A stretch of DNA of 64,000 nucleotides. It comes from Erythrobacter sp. SDW2. Its GTDB lineage: Bacteria > Pseudomonadota > Alphaproteobacteria > Sphingomonadales > Sphingomonadaceae. The stretch is from NCBI RefSeq assembly GCF_021431965.1, contig NZ_CP090370.1:372001-436000 (forward strand), read 5' to 3'. Shown in pieces: positions 18,719 to 26,087 of this stretch (position 1 is the first letter of the stretch; each line of letters starts with the position of its first letter). Below the pieces are notes generated by a model that saw nothing but the letters and a program-made list of their open reading frames with translations, did not search any database and was not told where the DNA came from. Both the position numbers and the translations under genes were made by a program.

Positions 18719-19171
18719 TCAGCCGGCCACAGCCTGGCGGCGAAGCTCGCGCGCCTTGGTCAGGATGATGTCTTCCAGCTTCTGCACCGTGGCAGCCTGG
18801 ACCGGCGCATCGACCCAGGCGCCGCCCTGTGCAACCTGGCGACTGGCAGCAACGCGCAGCGCATCGGCCCGCAGATCCTGGTCAAGGATCGAAACCGTCA
18901 GCTTGACGCGCTCACCAGGGTTTTGCGGATTGGCGTACCAGTCGGTCACGATCACGCCGCCGGCGCTGTCAGCCTGCAGCAGCGGCGCGAAGCTGACCGT
19001 CTCCAGCGCGGCGCGCCACAGGTAGGAATTAACGCCGATGGTGCTGATCCGCGAAGCCGCAAGGTCCGCCTCGGGACGTTCGCCGCCGCCACATGCGGCC
19101 AGCGAGGCCAACGCGGCACCTCCCAGGGCAATGCGGGTGACGGTGCGGAGGCGGTTGTGGGATTTGCGCAT
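18719..19171 (-). CDS. DUF3576 lipoprotein
   Basis: Predicted lipoprotein of 150 aa. It has a signal sequence with the lipobox LAAC in GGAALASLAACGGGERPEAD. The mature part (GVNSYLWRAALETVSFAPLL, GVIVTDWYANPQNPGERVKL) is the DUF3576 family, found in alphaproteobacteria directly upstream of leuS-lptE-holA as here. The function is unknown; co-location with lptE suggests an outer-membrane role. The frame extends to 19219, but MRKSHNRL at 19171 gives a standard signal peptide with basic n-region, so I start there. Confidence 0.88.
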   Translation of the reverse strand: MRKSHNRLRTVTRIALGGAALASLAACGGGERPEADLAASRISTIGVNSYLWRAALETVSFAPLLQADSAGGVIVTDWYANPQNPGERVKLTVSILDQDLRADALRVAASRQVAQGGAWVDAPVQAATVQKLEDIILTKARELRRQAVAG

Positions 19172-19493
19172 GGGAAGCTCTGGTGTCCTCGGATCTCTAT
19201 TGGCAGCCTCTATAGCCACACCTGTGCGGGCGGCAAGAGAGGCTGCACCTGTGTGTGCCGTCTGTGTGGCATGCCTTTGAGCCGTAGAGCGCTGTATCCG
19301 AGGTGAATGGCAGCCAATTTCGCTGCGTCACCCAACCCGGCTTTTGTGGGCTGCATGCAACACTTTGGCACAACACGGAGAATGGAATGTGGAAAAGCTG
19401 GCATTCGAAGCGAATCGGCGTAACTTCACCTTGGGTTCAGTCGGAATGCGCTTGAGCGATTCTCCGCTGGATTGGGGAAAATAGGCAGTAGTC
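19172..19493. other. Divergent intergenic region without a supported gene
   Basis: 322 bp between the DUF3576 gene (minus) and the outer-membrane-like gene (plus). It must hold both promoters. The only structure seen is a short inverted repeat ATTCG-AAG-CGAAT (19403-19415). Short open frames here lack a ribosome site or family likeness. No RNA gene was recognised. Confidence 0.5.
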
Positions 19494-20240
19494 ATGAACG
19501 GCAAGACCTCATCGATGTTCAAGCGCGGGCTGGTCCCGGCGCTGATCGGTGGTGCCGTATTGGCAGCCTTGCCGACCGCCGGCATGGCCGTGACCAACGC
19601 CGTGTTTGCCCCGATGATCGAAGATGCACCGCGTTTCACGCCGGCCGGAGTCGATCCTGCGCTGGCCGAGCGGGTCAACAACCGCTACGCCGCCGCGCGC
19701 AAGGCGATGCGCTTTACGCCCGCTGCCGGCCGCACTCCGGCTGACCGCACTGTTACAGTGGCTGTGCGCGTGGACCAGGAAACCGCCCGGGCGATTTCGG
19801 TGCGCTCGGCCATTGCCGGCGACAATGCACCGGGTCGCCGGACCACCCTGTCGGTGGCACCGACCCGCTTCGACCTTGGCATCGCCCGTGGATACCAGAG
19901 CTTCGTGAAGCCCGCGGCAGACCTGCCGGTCGGCGTCTCGAAGATCGAAATGCCCGACCTTGCCGAATTCAAGCCACGCCAGGGCACCGTCCCGAGCAAG
20001 CCGAGCCGGTTCCAGCCCCGCATCACGCTCGAGAGCGAGCGCGAGCCTGGCCGCGCGCCGCGTACCCTCGAAGGCGGATCCGAGCAGAGCGTCGACCTGG
20101 GCGGGGCCTACCGTGTGACCCGCAACCTTGATGTTACTGCCGGCGTCCGCCTGTCGCAGGACCGCTATCGCCTCGCCCCGCTGACCGATGGGGTCGAGGA
20201 TGATCAGGCCGTCTATGTCGGAACGCAGCTTCGCTTCTAA
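19494..20240 (+). CDS. Exported protein of unknown function, outer-membrane-like C-terminus
   Basis: 248 aa, not assigned to a family. An N-terminal signal peptide (FKRGLVPALIGGAVLAALPT, then AGMAV) is followed by a Pro/Arg-rich middle region that looks poorly folded. A C-terminal segment (SVDLGGAYRVTRNLDVTAGV, then GVRLSQDRY and VYVGTQLRF) reads as alternating beta strands ending in Phe, the usual signature for insertion by the BAM machinery. Too few strands are visible for a full barrel, so it may be a small or partial barrel or a periplasmic protein. The stop is followed directly by the 33-bp tandem repeat array and then a terminator. Confidence 0.65.
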   Translation: MNGKTSSMFKRGLVPALIGGAVLAALPTAGMAVTNAVFAPMIEDAPRFTPAGVDPALAERVNNRYAAARKAMRFTPAAGRTPADRTVTVAVRVDQETARAISVRSAIAGDNAPGRRTTLSVAPTRFDLGIARGYQSFVKPAADLPVGVSKIEMPDLAEFKPRQGTVPSKPSRFQPRITLESEREPGRAPRTLEGGSEQSVDLGGAYRVTRNLDVTAGVRLSQDRYRLAPLTDGVEDDQAVYVGTQLRF

Positions 20241-20252
20241 GGCATATGCCAG

Positions 20253-20407
20253 CCTACCCCTCCGGTGTTTGAGGCCTCCCGTTGGCCTACCCCTTCGGTG
20301 TTTGAGGCCTCCCGTTGGCCTACCCCTTCGGTGTTTGAGGCCTCCCGTTGGCCTACCCCTTCGGTGTTTGAGGCCTCCCGTTGGCCTACCCCTTCGGTGT
20401 TTGAGGC
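20253..20407. repeat. 33-bp tandem repeat array, about 4.7 copies
   Basis: Copies start at 20253, 20286, 20319, 20352 and 20385 (the last partial). The unit begins CCTACCCCTTCGGTGTTTGA and continues GGCCTCCCGTTGG. Copies are identical except for one base in the first (CTCCGG instead of CTTCGG). Each junction contains AGGCC-TCCCGTT-GGCCT, a small inverted repeat. The unit is 11 codons long, so the array is open in several frames on both strands, but no start or ribosome site supports translation. It lies 12 bp after a stop codon and 33 bp before a terminator, so it is probably transcribed as a 3' UTR. Confidence 0.95.
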
Positions 20408-20439
20408 CAGGCGTTTCTGCATGAATTCGATTTCACCTA

Positions 20440-20460
20440 CCCCGCTCCGGCGGGGTTTTT
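20440..20460 (+). terminator. Rho-independent terminator after the repeat array
   Basis: Perfect 6-bp stem CCCCGC/GCGGGG with loop TCCG and five T residues directly after. It ends the transcript of the 19494-20240 gene together with the repeat array and insulates phaB downstream. Confidence 0.85.
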
Positions 20461-20527
20461 CTTTGCCCGCATCCCGCGCTGACGCTACGTCATCGGCAAG
20501 AGGCGCAAAGATCGAGAGGATGCAAAC

Positions 20528-21250
20528 ATGGCACGCGTAGCAATCGTTACCGGAGGAACCCGCGGCATTGGCGAGGCGATCTGCCAGCGCCTCCAGCGGC
20601 AGGGGCACACCGTGATCGCCAACTATGCCGGCAACGATTCGGCCGCGAAGAAGTTCAGCGACGAAACCGGCATTCCCGCGCGCAAATGGGATGTCGGCGA
20701 TCACGAGGCCTGCCTTGAGGGCTGTGCAGCCGTCGAAGCCGAATTCGGCCCGATCGATATCGTCATCAACAATGCCGGCATCACCCGCGACGGCACGCTG
20801 CACAAGATGAGCTTCGACGACTGGAACGACGTCATGCGCGTCAATCTCGGCGGCTGTTTCAACATGGCCAAGGCGACCTTCCCCGGCATGCGCGAGCGCG
20901 GCTGGGGCCGGATCGTCAACATCGGCTCGATCAACGGCCAGGCAGGCCAGTACGGCCAGGTCAACTATGCCGCCGCCAAGAGCGGCATCCACGGCTTCAC
21001 CAAGGCGCTGGCGCAGGAGGGGGCCAAATTCGGTGTCACCGTCAACGCCATCGCGCCCGGCTATATCGACACCGACATGGTCGCCGCTGTCCCGGCCCCG
21101 GTGCTGGAGAAGATCGTCGCCAAGATCCCGGTCGGCCGTCTTGGCATGGCCGAGGAAATCGCCCGCGGCGTAGCCTTTCTCACCAGCGAGAACGGCGGCT
21201 TCATGACCGGTTCGACCATGAGCATCAACGGCGGCCAGCACATGTACTAG
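20528..21250 (+). CDS. phaB: Acetoacetyl-CoA reductase (SDR)
   Basis: Reduces acetoacetyl-CoA to (R)-3-hydroxybutyryl-CoA with NADPH, the second step of polyhydroxybutyrate synthesis. 240 aa, cytoplasmic. Short-chain dehydrogenase motifs: TGGTRGIGE (cofactor), NNAGITRDGTLHKMSFDDW (a stretch characteristic of PhaB), NIGSINGQAGQYGQVNYAAA with the catalytic Ser and Tyr-x3-Lys, and the ending MTGSTMSINGGQHMY, typical of PhaB. Ribosome site GAGAGGA lies about 8 nt before the ATG. No phaA or phaC is in the window; a fatty-acid FabG role is less likely given the PhaB-type C-terminus. Confidence 0.92.
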   Translation: MARVAIVTGGTRGIGEAICQRLQRQGHTVIANYAGNDSAAKKFSDETGIPARKWDVGDHEACLEGCAAVEAEFGPIDIVINNAGITRDGTLHKMSFDDWNDVMRVNLGGCFNMAKATFPGMRERGWGRIVNIGSINGQAGQYGQVNYAAAKSGIHGFTKALAQEGAKFGVTVNAIAPGYIDTDMVAAVPAPVLEKIVAKIPVGRLGMAEEIARGVAFLTSENGGFMTGSTMSINGGQHMY

Positions 21251-21339
21251 GGAGCGGCCGCCCCTGCAGGACAGCAAGGGGACCAATTCCTTCGTTTCTC
21301 ATTTCGGCCTATAGAACTGTCACTGCTCGGGGAGGGCGT

Positions 21340-22185
21340 ATGGGGCGGTTCAAGCAATACGGGGCGGAGTTCGGCCTGATCGGTGCGACCTCGGTCATAG
21401 GTGCGCTCGGCTTCTGGAATATCTATCTCGGCCCTTCTGCCGACCCCCAGCCGCACCACCATCTGCATATCGCAACCACCTATCTGTGGCTGGGGTTGTT
21501 GTTTGCACAACTGGCCCAGCTGGCACGCGGCAACGCAAGTCGGCACCGCCGGCTGGGTCTGGCGGTACTCGCGGCGGGCCCGCTGCTGGTGGCATCCGCT
21601 GCCCTGCTGACAGTGCACAGCGCACAGCGGGCGATCGCCTCCGGCGAACCGGATTTCCTCATCGTTCAGAATGTCGTCGGGACGGTCTGGCTGGCGCTGG
21701 TCCTCTTTCTGGCGTTCGCACTCAAACGGCGGCGCAAGCTTCACGGGGCATTGCTGATGAGCACGCTGGTCCTGTTTCTCGGCCCTGCGCTGTTCTTTGC
21801 CTTGCTCGCCTTTGCGCCGCCGTTCCGGATCGAAGGGCCGGAAACCTTCTACCGGTTCCAGACCGCCGCCATGACCGGGCAGGCGATCATCGCGGTCGTT
21901 GTGCTGGCCATGCTCCTGCGCGACCGGCGGAACAACTGGCCCTACCTGCTGGCCGGGGGTTCCTATCTCGTGGCCGAAGCTGCCAAGGCGTGGTTGACGC
22001 ACCTGGAGCTGATCGATCCGCTGACCCGGCTGGTCGCGACACCCGGCAAGGCGGCGGCCTTTCTCGTCGCGCTCGCCCTGGTTGCCGTACTGCTCGCGGC
22101 GTCGGTTTGGCCGAGGGGGAACGGCAGGCATCCGTCCCGCCCCGTCGCGGTCGCGGCCGACGTCGCCGGCGACAGGGCAGTCTGA
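21340..22185 (+). CDS. Multi-pass membrane protein of unknown function
   Basis: 281 aa with about seven hydrophobic segments (for example IGATSVIGALGFWNIYLGP, TYLWLGLLFAQLAQLA, LGLAVLAAGPLLVASAALLT, GALLMSTLVLFLGPALFFAL). A His cluster (QPHHHLHIATTYLW) stands at the start of the second helix and a second basic pair (SRHRRLG) before the third, which recalls heme- or quinone-associated membrane proteins, but I cannot name a family. It is convergent with the HTH-DUF4019 gene. A short inverted repeat TGCCCG/CGGGCA (22190-22207) lies between the two stops. Confidence 0.65.
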   Translation: MGRFKQYGAEFGLIGATSVIGALGFWNIYLGPSADPQPHHHLHIATTYLWLGLLFAQLAQLARGNASRHRRLGLAVLAAGPLLVASAALLTVHSAQRAIASGEPDFLIVQNVVGTVWLALVLFLAFALKRRRKLHGALLMSTLVLFLGPALFFALLAFAPPFRIEGPETFYRFQTAAMTGQAIIAVVVLAMLLRDRRNNWPYLLAGGSYLVAEAAKAWLTHLELIDPLTRLVATPGKAAAFLVALALVAVLLAASVWPRGNGRHPSRPVAVAADVAGDRAV

Positions 22186-22210
22186 TGGATGCCCGGGTCC
22201 ACGGGCAGAC

Positions 22211-22975
22211 TCACTCGAAGACGATGCCGACGACCTTCCAGGCCCCCTCTTCCCAGGAGAGCGACAAGGTCTCGACCTGTCTGGTGCCATTGGCATAGCT
22301 GCTGGCGAATTTGACCATCCGGTAGCCTTGGGGCGGCGCCGGGACGAATTCGTTCGCTACCAGGTCCCGGGTATGCATTTCGCCCAGCGGCGGACGGACC
22401 TTTTCCGATACTTCGGTCCAGCGCTCGAGCGTGTTGAGTTCGCGGAACTGCGCGCCGGTGGCGGCGTAACTTTCCGCCCATTGGCCGTCATCGATCAGTT
22501 CGAGAAAATCCTCGGCGGCGCGGGCGGCAGCCTCGGCACTGGCTTCGTCCGATGCTTCGGCGCTGGCGGAGATGCTGGCAGGCAGCATCGAAAGGGGCGA
22601 GGCAGGCAAGAGCAACGCCGCGAAAATCAGGGACATGGCAAGAACTCCGGAAGCGAAAAGAGCGAAGCGGGGCCTCGCCCACCACTCGGCATGAGTGGAT
22701 GCCGGCTGGCCTGCCATGACTTGCGCACCCCCGGCTTCCCCCAAAAACGCGTCCCCAAGCGATTCGGGGTCGTGCGCTTCGGCCGCCAGCAAGTGCCGCG
22801 CTGCCTCGCGGCTGCTGGAAACCGAGAGCTTGCGCCGCGCATCGCGGAGCCGTTCGTTGACAGTGTGAACCGACAGTCCCAGCTCGCGCGCAGTCGATTT
22901 GGCATCGTGCCCGCGCACGATCAGGCGGAGCGTTTCCTTTTCCTTGTCGGTCAGGTCGTCGATGCCGGTGCGCAT
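22211..22975 (-). CDS. Membrane-tethered LuxR-type HTH protein with DUF4019 domain
   Basis: 254 aa in three parts. Residues 1-65 are a GerE/LuxR helix-turn-helix (LTDKEKETLRLIVRGHDAKS, STARELGLSVHTVNERLRDA). Residues ~100-125 are one transmembrane helix (FALFASGVLAMSLIFAALLL). Residues ~145-254 are a DUF4019-like domain (AAEDFLELIDDGQWAESYAA and ETLSLSWEEGAWKVVGIVF). The order puts the DNA-binding domain in the cytoplasm and the DUF4019 part in the periplasm, as in one-component membrane regulators. The signal and target genes are unknown. The gene is alone on its strand, with the ribbon-helix-helix gene divergent 83 bp away. Confidence 0.82.
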   Translation of the reverse strand: MRTGIDDLTDKEKETLRLIVRGHDAKSTARELGLSVHTVNERLRDARRKLSVSSSREAARHLLAAEAHDPESLGDAFLGEAGGAQVMAGQPASTHAEWWARPRFALFASGVLAMSLIFAALLLPASPLSMLPASISASAEASDEASAEAAARAAEDFLELIDDGQWAESYAATGAQFRELNTLERWTEVSEKVRPPLGEMHTRDLVANEFVPAPPQGYRMVKFASSYANGTRQVETLSLSWEEGAWKVVGIVFE

Positions 22976-23058
22976 GGTGCCGGGCTAAGCGCTGGAACCC
23001 CTGCCTGCCACCCCAAAAAATTGATGGCTCGGCGGAAAGCGCGGGCTAGGCTGGTGAC

Positions 23059-23295
23059 ATGAACATTCCCTACCACCCCCCGGTCAAACGCTCTGTCGAA
23101 ATCGCCGGGCACAAGACCTCGATCAGCATGGAGCCGCTGTTTTGGGATATGCTGCGTAATGCAGCCGAGGCAGAGGGCGTGCCGATCAATGCGCTGGTGG
23201 CCAGGATCGACGAGCAACGCATCAAGGCACCGACGCCGCCCGGACTCGCCAGCGCGATCCGGGTGTGGCTTGTGGCAAGTGCCGCCGGTCAGTAG
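23059..23295 (+). CDS. Ribbon-helix-helix domain protein
   Basis: 78 aa, matching the small alphaproteobacterial RHH_4 type. A beta-strand region (KRSVEIAGHKTSISMEPLFW) is followed by two helices (FWDMLRNAAEAEGVPINALV) and the SAIRVWLV ending. Such proteins are predicted DNA binders, possibly autoregulatory; no toxin gene is adjacent, so an antitoxin role is not supported. The last 7 bp overlap the convergent 75-aa gene. Confidence 0.78.
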   Translation: MNIPYHPPVKRSVEIAGHKTSISMEPLFWDMLRNAAEAEGVPINALVARIDEQRIKAPTPPGLASAIRVWLVASAAGQ

Positions 23296-23516
23296 TTAGC
23301 GGGCGGATCGCTGGCCGGGAAGCTTTGGTCGCTTTCCTCGTCGGTCTTGCTCCACTTCCGCGCCGGTTTGTCGCGCATGGACCCGGGGCCCGAATCGCGG
23401 ATCAGCGCATCGCCCTGATTGCCCGCGAACGCGGCGTGCGGGCCTTTCTGGTTCTTCTCGTAATATTTGTATCCGGCGTAGCCGAGCGCGCCGAGTGCGA
23501 GTGCCTTGAGCAGCAT
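23289..23516 (-). CDS. Small conserved protein with a C-terminal acidic motif
   Basis: 75 aa. A short hydrophobic N-terminus (MLLKALALGALGYAGYKYYE) could anchor it in the inner membrane. The C-terminus WSKTDEESDQSFPASDPPAN is a motif I know from many small alphaproteobacterial proteins of unknown function (a D-E-x-x-D-x-S-F-P-A-S-D-P-P pattern). It is convergent with and overlaps the RHH gene by 7 bp. No function can be assigned. Confidence 0.72.
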   Translation of the reverse strand: MLLKALALGALGYAGYKYYEKNQKGPHAAFAGNQGDALIRDSGPGSMRDKPARKWSKTDEESDQSFPASDPPANY

Positions 23517-23576
23517 GGGGTGTCTCCTTCTATCCGATCAACGGTGGAGAAGAAGATTGGGTCCGGCGCGACTGTC

Positions 23577-24860
23577 TCAGTCGTCGCCGACCCGTTCGAT
23601 ATCTGCGCCCACCAGCTGGAGCTTCTCTTCCAGCCGCTCATAACCGCGATCCAGGTGGTAGATCCGGCGCACCTGGCTTTCGCCCTCTGCGGCGAGTGCG
23701 GCGATGATGAGGCTCATCGAAGCGCGCAGGTCCGTCGCCATGACCTCGGCCCCGGTCAGCTTGCCGACGCCCTTGACGATGGCAGTGCGGCCCTCGGTCT
23801 CGATATCGGCGCCCATGCGGGCGAGTTCGGGCACATGCATGAAGCGGTTTTCGAAGATGGTTTCCTTGAGCACACTGGTGCCCTCGGCAAGGCACAGCAG
23901 GCTCATCAGCTGCGCCTGCATGTCGGTGGCGAGGCCGGGATAGGGTGCGGTGGTGAGGTTGGTCGCCTTGAGCGGGCCATTGGCGGCCACCCGCACACCT
24001 GCCTTCGAGCCTTCCACCTCGCAACCGATCGCCTGTAGCGCATGAAGCGTCGCCAGCATCTCGTGCTCGCGCGCGCCCTCCAGCATCACATCGCCGCCGG
24101 TAATGGCAGCGGCGCAGGCGTAGGAGCCGGCCTCGATCCGGTCGGGCATGACGCGGTAGGTCGCACCGTGCAGCCGCTTGACCCCGTGGATGACGAGATC
24201 GGACTGGCCGATATTCTCGATCTCCGCCCCCATCGCCACCAGCAGATTGCACAGGTCGACGATCTCGGGCTCGCGCGCGGCATTGAACAGGCGGCTGGTG
24301 CCGTTCGCCAGCACCGCCGCCATCAGCGCGTTCTCGGTCGCGCCGACCGATACCACCGGGAAATCGAAGTCGCCGCCGGGAAGCCCGCCATCGGGGGCAA
24401 CCGCCTTGACATAGCCCGCCGCCAGCTCGATCCGCGCGCCGAAAGCCTCCAGCGCCTTGAGGTGCAGGTCGATCGGACGGTTGCCGATGGCGCAGCCGCC
24501 GGGCAGCGAGACGGTTGCCTCGCCCATCCGCGCCAGCATCGGGCCAAGCACGAGGATCGAGGCGCGCATTTTGCGCACCAGATCATATGGCGCGACGGTG
24601 GAGGTGATCCGGGTCGCTTCCATGCTCATCACCCGGCCGAAATCCTCGGGTCGGCTGCCCTGGATGACCGTGGTCACCCCGAACTGGTTGATCAGGTGCT
24701 GGAAGCCGTCGATATCGGCCAGCCGCGGCAGATTGCGCAGGGTAACCGGCTCCTCGGTCAGCAGGGCGCAGGGGATCAGCGTCAGCGCCGAATTCTTCGC
24801 GCCCGAAATGGGGATGGTGCCGGAAAGGCGATTGCCGCCGCGAATAACGAGTTTGTCCAT
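23577..24860 (-). CDS. murA: UDP-N-acetylglucosamine 1-carboxyvinyltransferase
   Basis: First committed step of peptidoglycan synthesis: transfers enolpyruvate from PEP to UDP-GlcNAc. 427 aa, cytoplasmic. N-terminal [20 protein letters not shown] holds the substrate-binding Lys of the KN motif. The catalytic Cys, target of fosfomycin, is conserved in [32 protein letters not shown] near the C-terminus carries the conserved DLR. I start at the ATG at 24860 (MDKLVIRGG); the frame extends to 24896 without a better ribosome site. Upstream lies a 258-bp divergent region with a long inverted repeat. Confidence 0.96.
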   Translation of the reverse strand: MDKLVIRGGNRLSGTIPISGAKNSALTLIPCALLTEEPVTLRNLPRLADIDGFQHLINQFGVTTVIQGSRPEDFGRVMSMEATRITSTVAPYDLVRKMRASILVLGPMLARMGEATVSLPGGCAIGNRPIDLHLKALEAFGARIELAAGYVKAVAPDGGLPGGDFDFPVVSVGATENALMAAVLANGTSRLFNAAREPEIVDLCNLLVAMGAEIENIGQSDLVIHGVKRLHGATYRVMPDRIEAGSYACAAAITGGDVMLEGAREHEMLATLHALQAIGCEVEGSKAGVRVAANGPLKATNLTTAPYPGLATDMQAQLMSLLCLAEGTSVLKETIFENRFMHVPELARMGADIETEGRTAIVKGVGKLTGAEVMATDLRASMSLIIAALAAEGESQVRRIYHLDRGYERLEEKLQLVGADIERVGDD

Positions 24861-24913
24861 CCCTCGAGCGTTTAGCCGGAAACGGGGCGCGGGCAAGGCT
24901 GGGCAATCGATTT

Positions 24914-25066
24914 GTTTCGCGCCAAGACGCTAAGCCGCCAAGATGAAGAGCCCGTGGCGAAGCCACACTCAAACCGCGACCTTTGCGAAGCCCGCAAGCT
25001 CTCGGTGCGTTGGTAGGCCTGCGGCCGGGTGCAACCTCTTGGCGGCTTAGCGTCTTGGCGCGAAAC
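24914..25066. repeat. 30-bp perfect inverted repeat flanking 93 bp, between murA and galU
   Basis: The left arm (24914-24943, starting GTTTCGCGCCAAGACGCTAA) and right arm (25037-25066, ending CGTCTTGGCGCGAAAC) are exact reverse complements over 30 bp. The 93 bp between them are GC-rich and contain no convincing gene. Similar gcgccaagacgctaagccgcc-type repeats occur, to my knowledge, dispersed in many bacterial genomes; the family is not well named. Here it occupies most of the divergent promoter region of murA and galU. It could be a miniature mobile element or a stable cruciform or RNA hairpin. Confidence 0.92.
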
Positions 25067-25118
25067 CACTCAGCACAACGGTTGACGCTGTCACGATCCC
25101 CTGCGATTCCCGTGCGCC

Positions 25119-26018
25119 ATGAGCAGCCCGAAACCGATCAAGAAAGCCGTCTTCCCCGTCGCGGGGCTCGGCACCCGGTTCCTGCCGGCGACCAAGGCGA
25201 TTCCCAAGGAACTGCTGCCGATCGTCGACCGCCCGCTGATCCAGTATGCGGTGGACGAGGCGCGCGAGGCGGGGATCGAGCAGATGATTTTCGTCACCGG
25301 ACGCGGCAAGACCGCCATCGTCGAGCATTTCGACGTCGCCTACGAGCTCGAGACAACCATGGCCGAGCGCGGCAAGTCACTCGATGTCCTGGAACCGACC
25401 CGTTTCACCCCGGGCGCCATCATCACCGTCCGCCAGCAGGTGCCGCTGGGGCTCGGCCACGCGATCTGGTGCGCTCGCGCCATTGTCGGCGACGAGCCTT
25501 TCGCGATCTTCCTGCCCGACGAGCTGATGATCCCGCACAGGCTGGGCGACGGCGCCGTCGGCACAGGCTGCATGAAGCAGATGGTCGAGGCCTACGGGCA
25601 AACCGGCGGCAATCTCATCAGCGTACTGGAAGTGCCGCGGGAAGAGGTTTCCAGCTACGGCGTGATCGATCCGGGCGCGCGGGTCTCGGACACGCTGACC
25701 GAAGTGCGCGGGCTGGTCGAGAAGCCGCCGGTGAGCGAGGCGCCGTCGAACAAGATCGTCTCGGGCCGCTATATCCTCCAGCCCGAAGTGATGCGGGTGC
25801 TGGAGGACCAGGGCAAGGGCGCCGGCGGCGAGATCCAGCTGACCGATGCCATGGCGCGGATGATCGGCACCCAGCCGTTCCACGCCGTCACCTTCGACGG
25901 CCGCCGCTACGACTGCGGCAGCAAGCTGGGCTTCGTCGAGGCGACCCTGGCCCTGGCGCTGGAGCGCGAGGACATGGGCGCGGAAGTGCGGGCGATGGCG
26001 GAGAGATTGTTGTGGTAA
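25119..26018 (+). CDS. galU: UTP--glucose-1-phosphate uridylyltransferase
   Basis: Makes UDP-glucose from UTP and glucose-1-phosphate, the sugar donor for exopolysaccharide and LPS. 299 aa, cytoplasmic. The nucleotidyltransferase signature AGLGTRFLPATKAIPKELLP is complete; FVTGRGKTAIVEHFD, FAIFLPDELM and VEKPPVSEAPSNKIVSGRYI follow the GalU pattern. It probably feeds the glycan cluster at 5.9-14.5 kb, although it is not in its operon. The restriction-modification pair begins 70 bp after its stop on the other strand. Confidence 0.95.
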   Translation: MSSPKPIKKAVFPVAGLGTRFLPATKAIPKELLPIVDRPLIQYAVDEAREAGIEQMIFVTGRGKTAIVEHFDVAYELETTMAERGKSLDVLEPTRFTPGAIITVRQQVPLGLGHAIWCARAIVGDEPFAIFLPDELMIPHRLGDGAVGTGCMKQMVEAYGQTGGNLISVLEVPREEVSSYGVIDPGARVSDTLTEVRGLVEKPPVSEAPSNKIVSGRYILQPEVMRVLEDQGKGAGGEIQLTDAMARMIGTQPFHAVTFDGRRYDCGSKLGFVEATLALALEREDMGAEVRAMAERLLW

Positions 26019-26087
26019 GTCTGTGAATTCCTGCCCAAACCCCTTCGGGTTGATGCAGTCAAACGTCGCCCTCAGTTTTATGACTGT

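Noticed and set aside
16000-18768. Very long plus-strand open frame (about 920 codons) opposite leuS
   Set aside because: It is the shadow of a GC-rich gene; the translation is rich in Arg, His and Gly with no domain, while the minus strand encodes a complete LeuS.
20253-20407. CRISPR-like array
   Set aside because: The 33-bp units abut directly with no unique spacers, and no cas gene is near. It is a plain tandem repeat.
23059-23516. Toxin-antitoxin pair (RHH protein plus 75-aa protein)
   Set aside because: The genes are convergent rather than co-directional, and the 75-aa protein has no toxin-like fold.
24900-25118. tRNA gene or insertion-sequence ends around the 30-bp inverted repeat
   Set aside because: No cloverleaf or T-loop consensus, and no transposase frame between the arms; 93 bp is too short for one.
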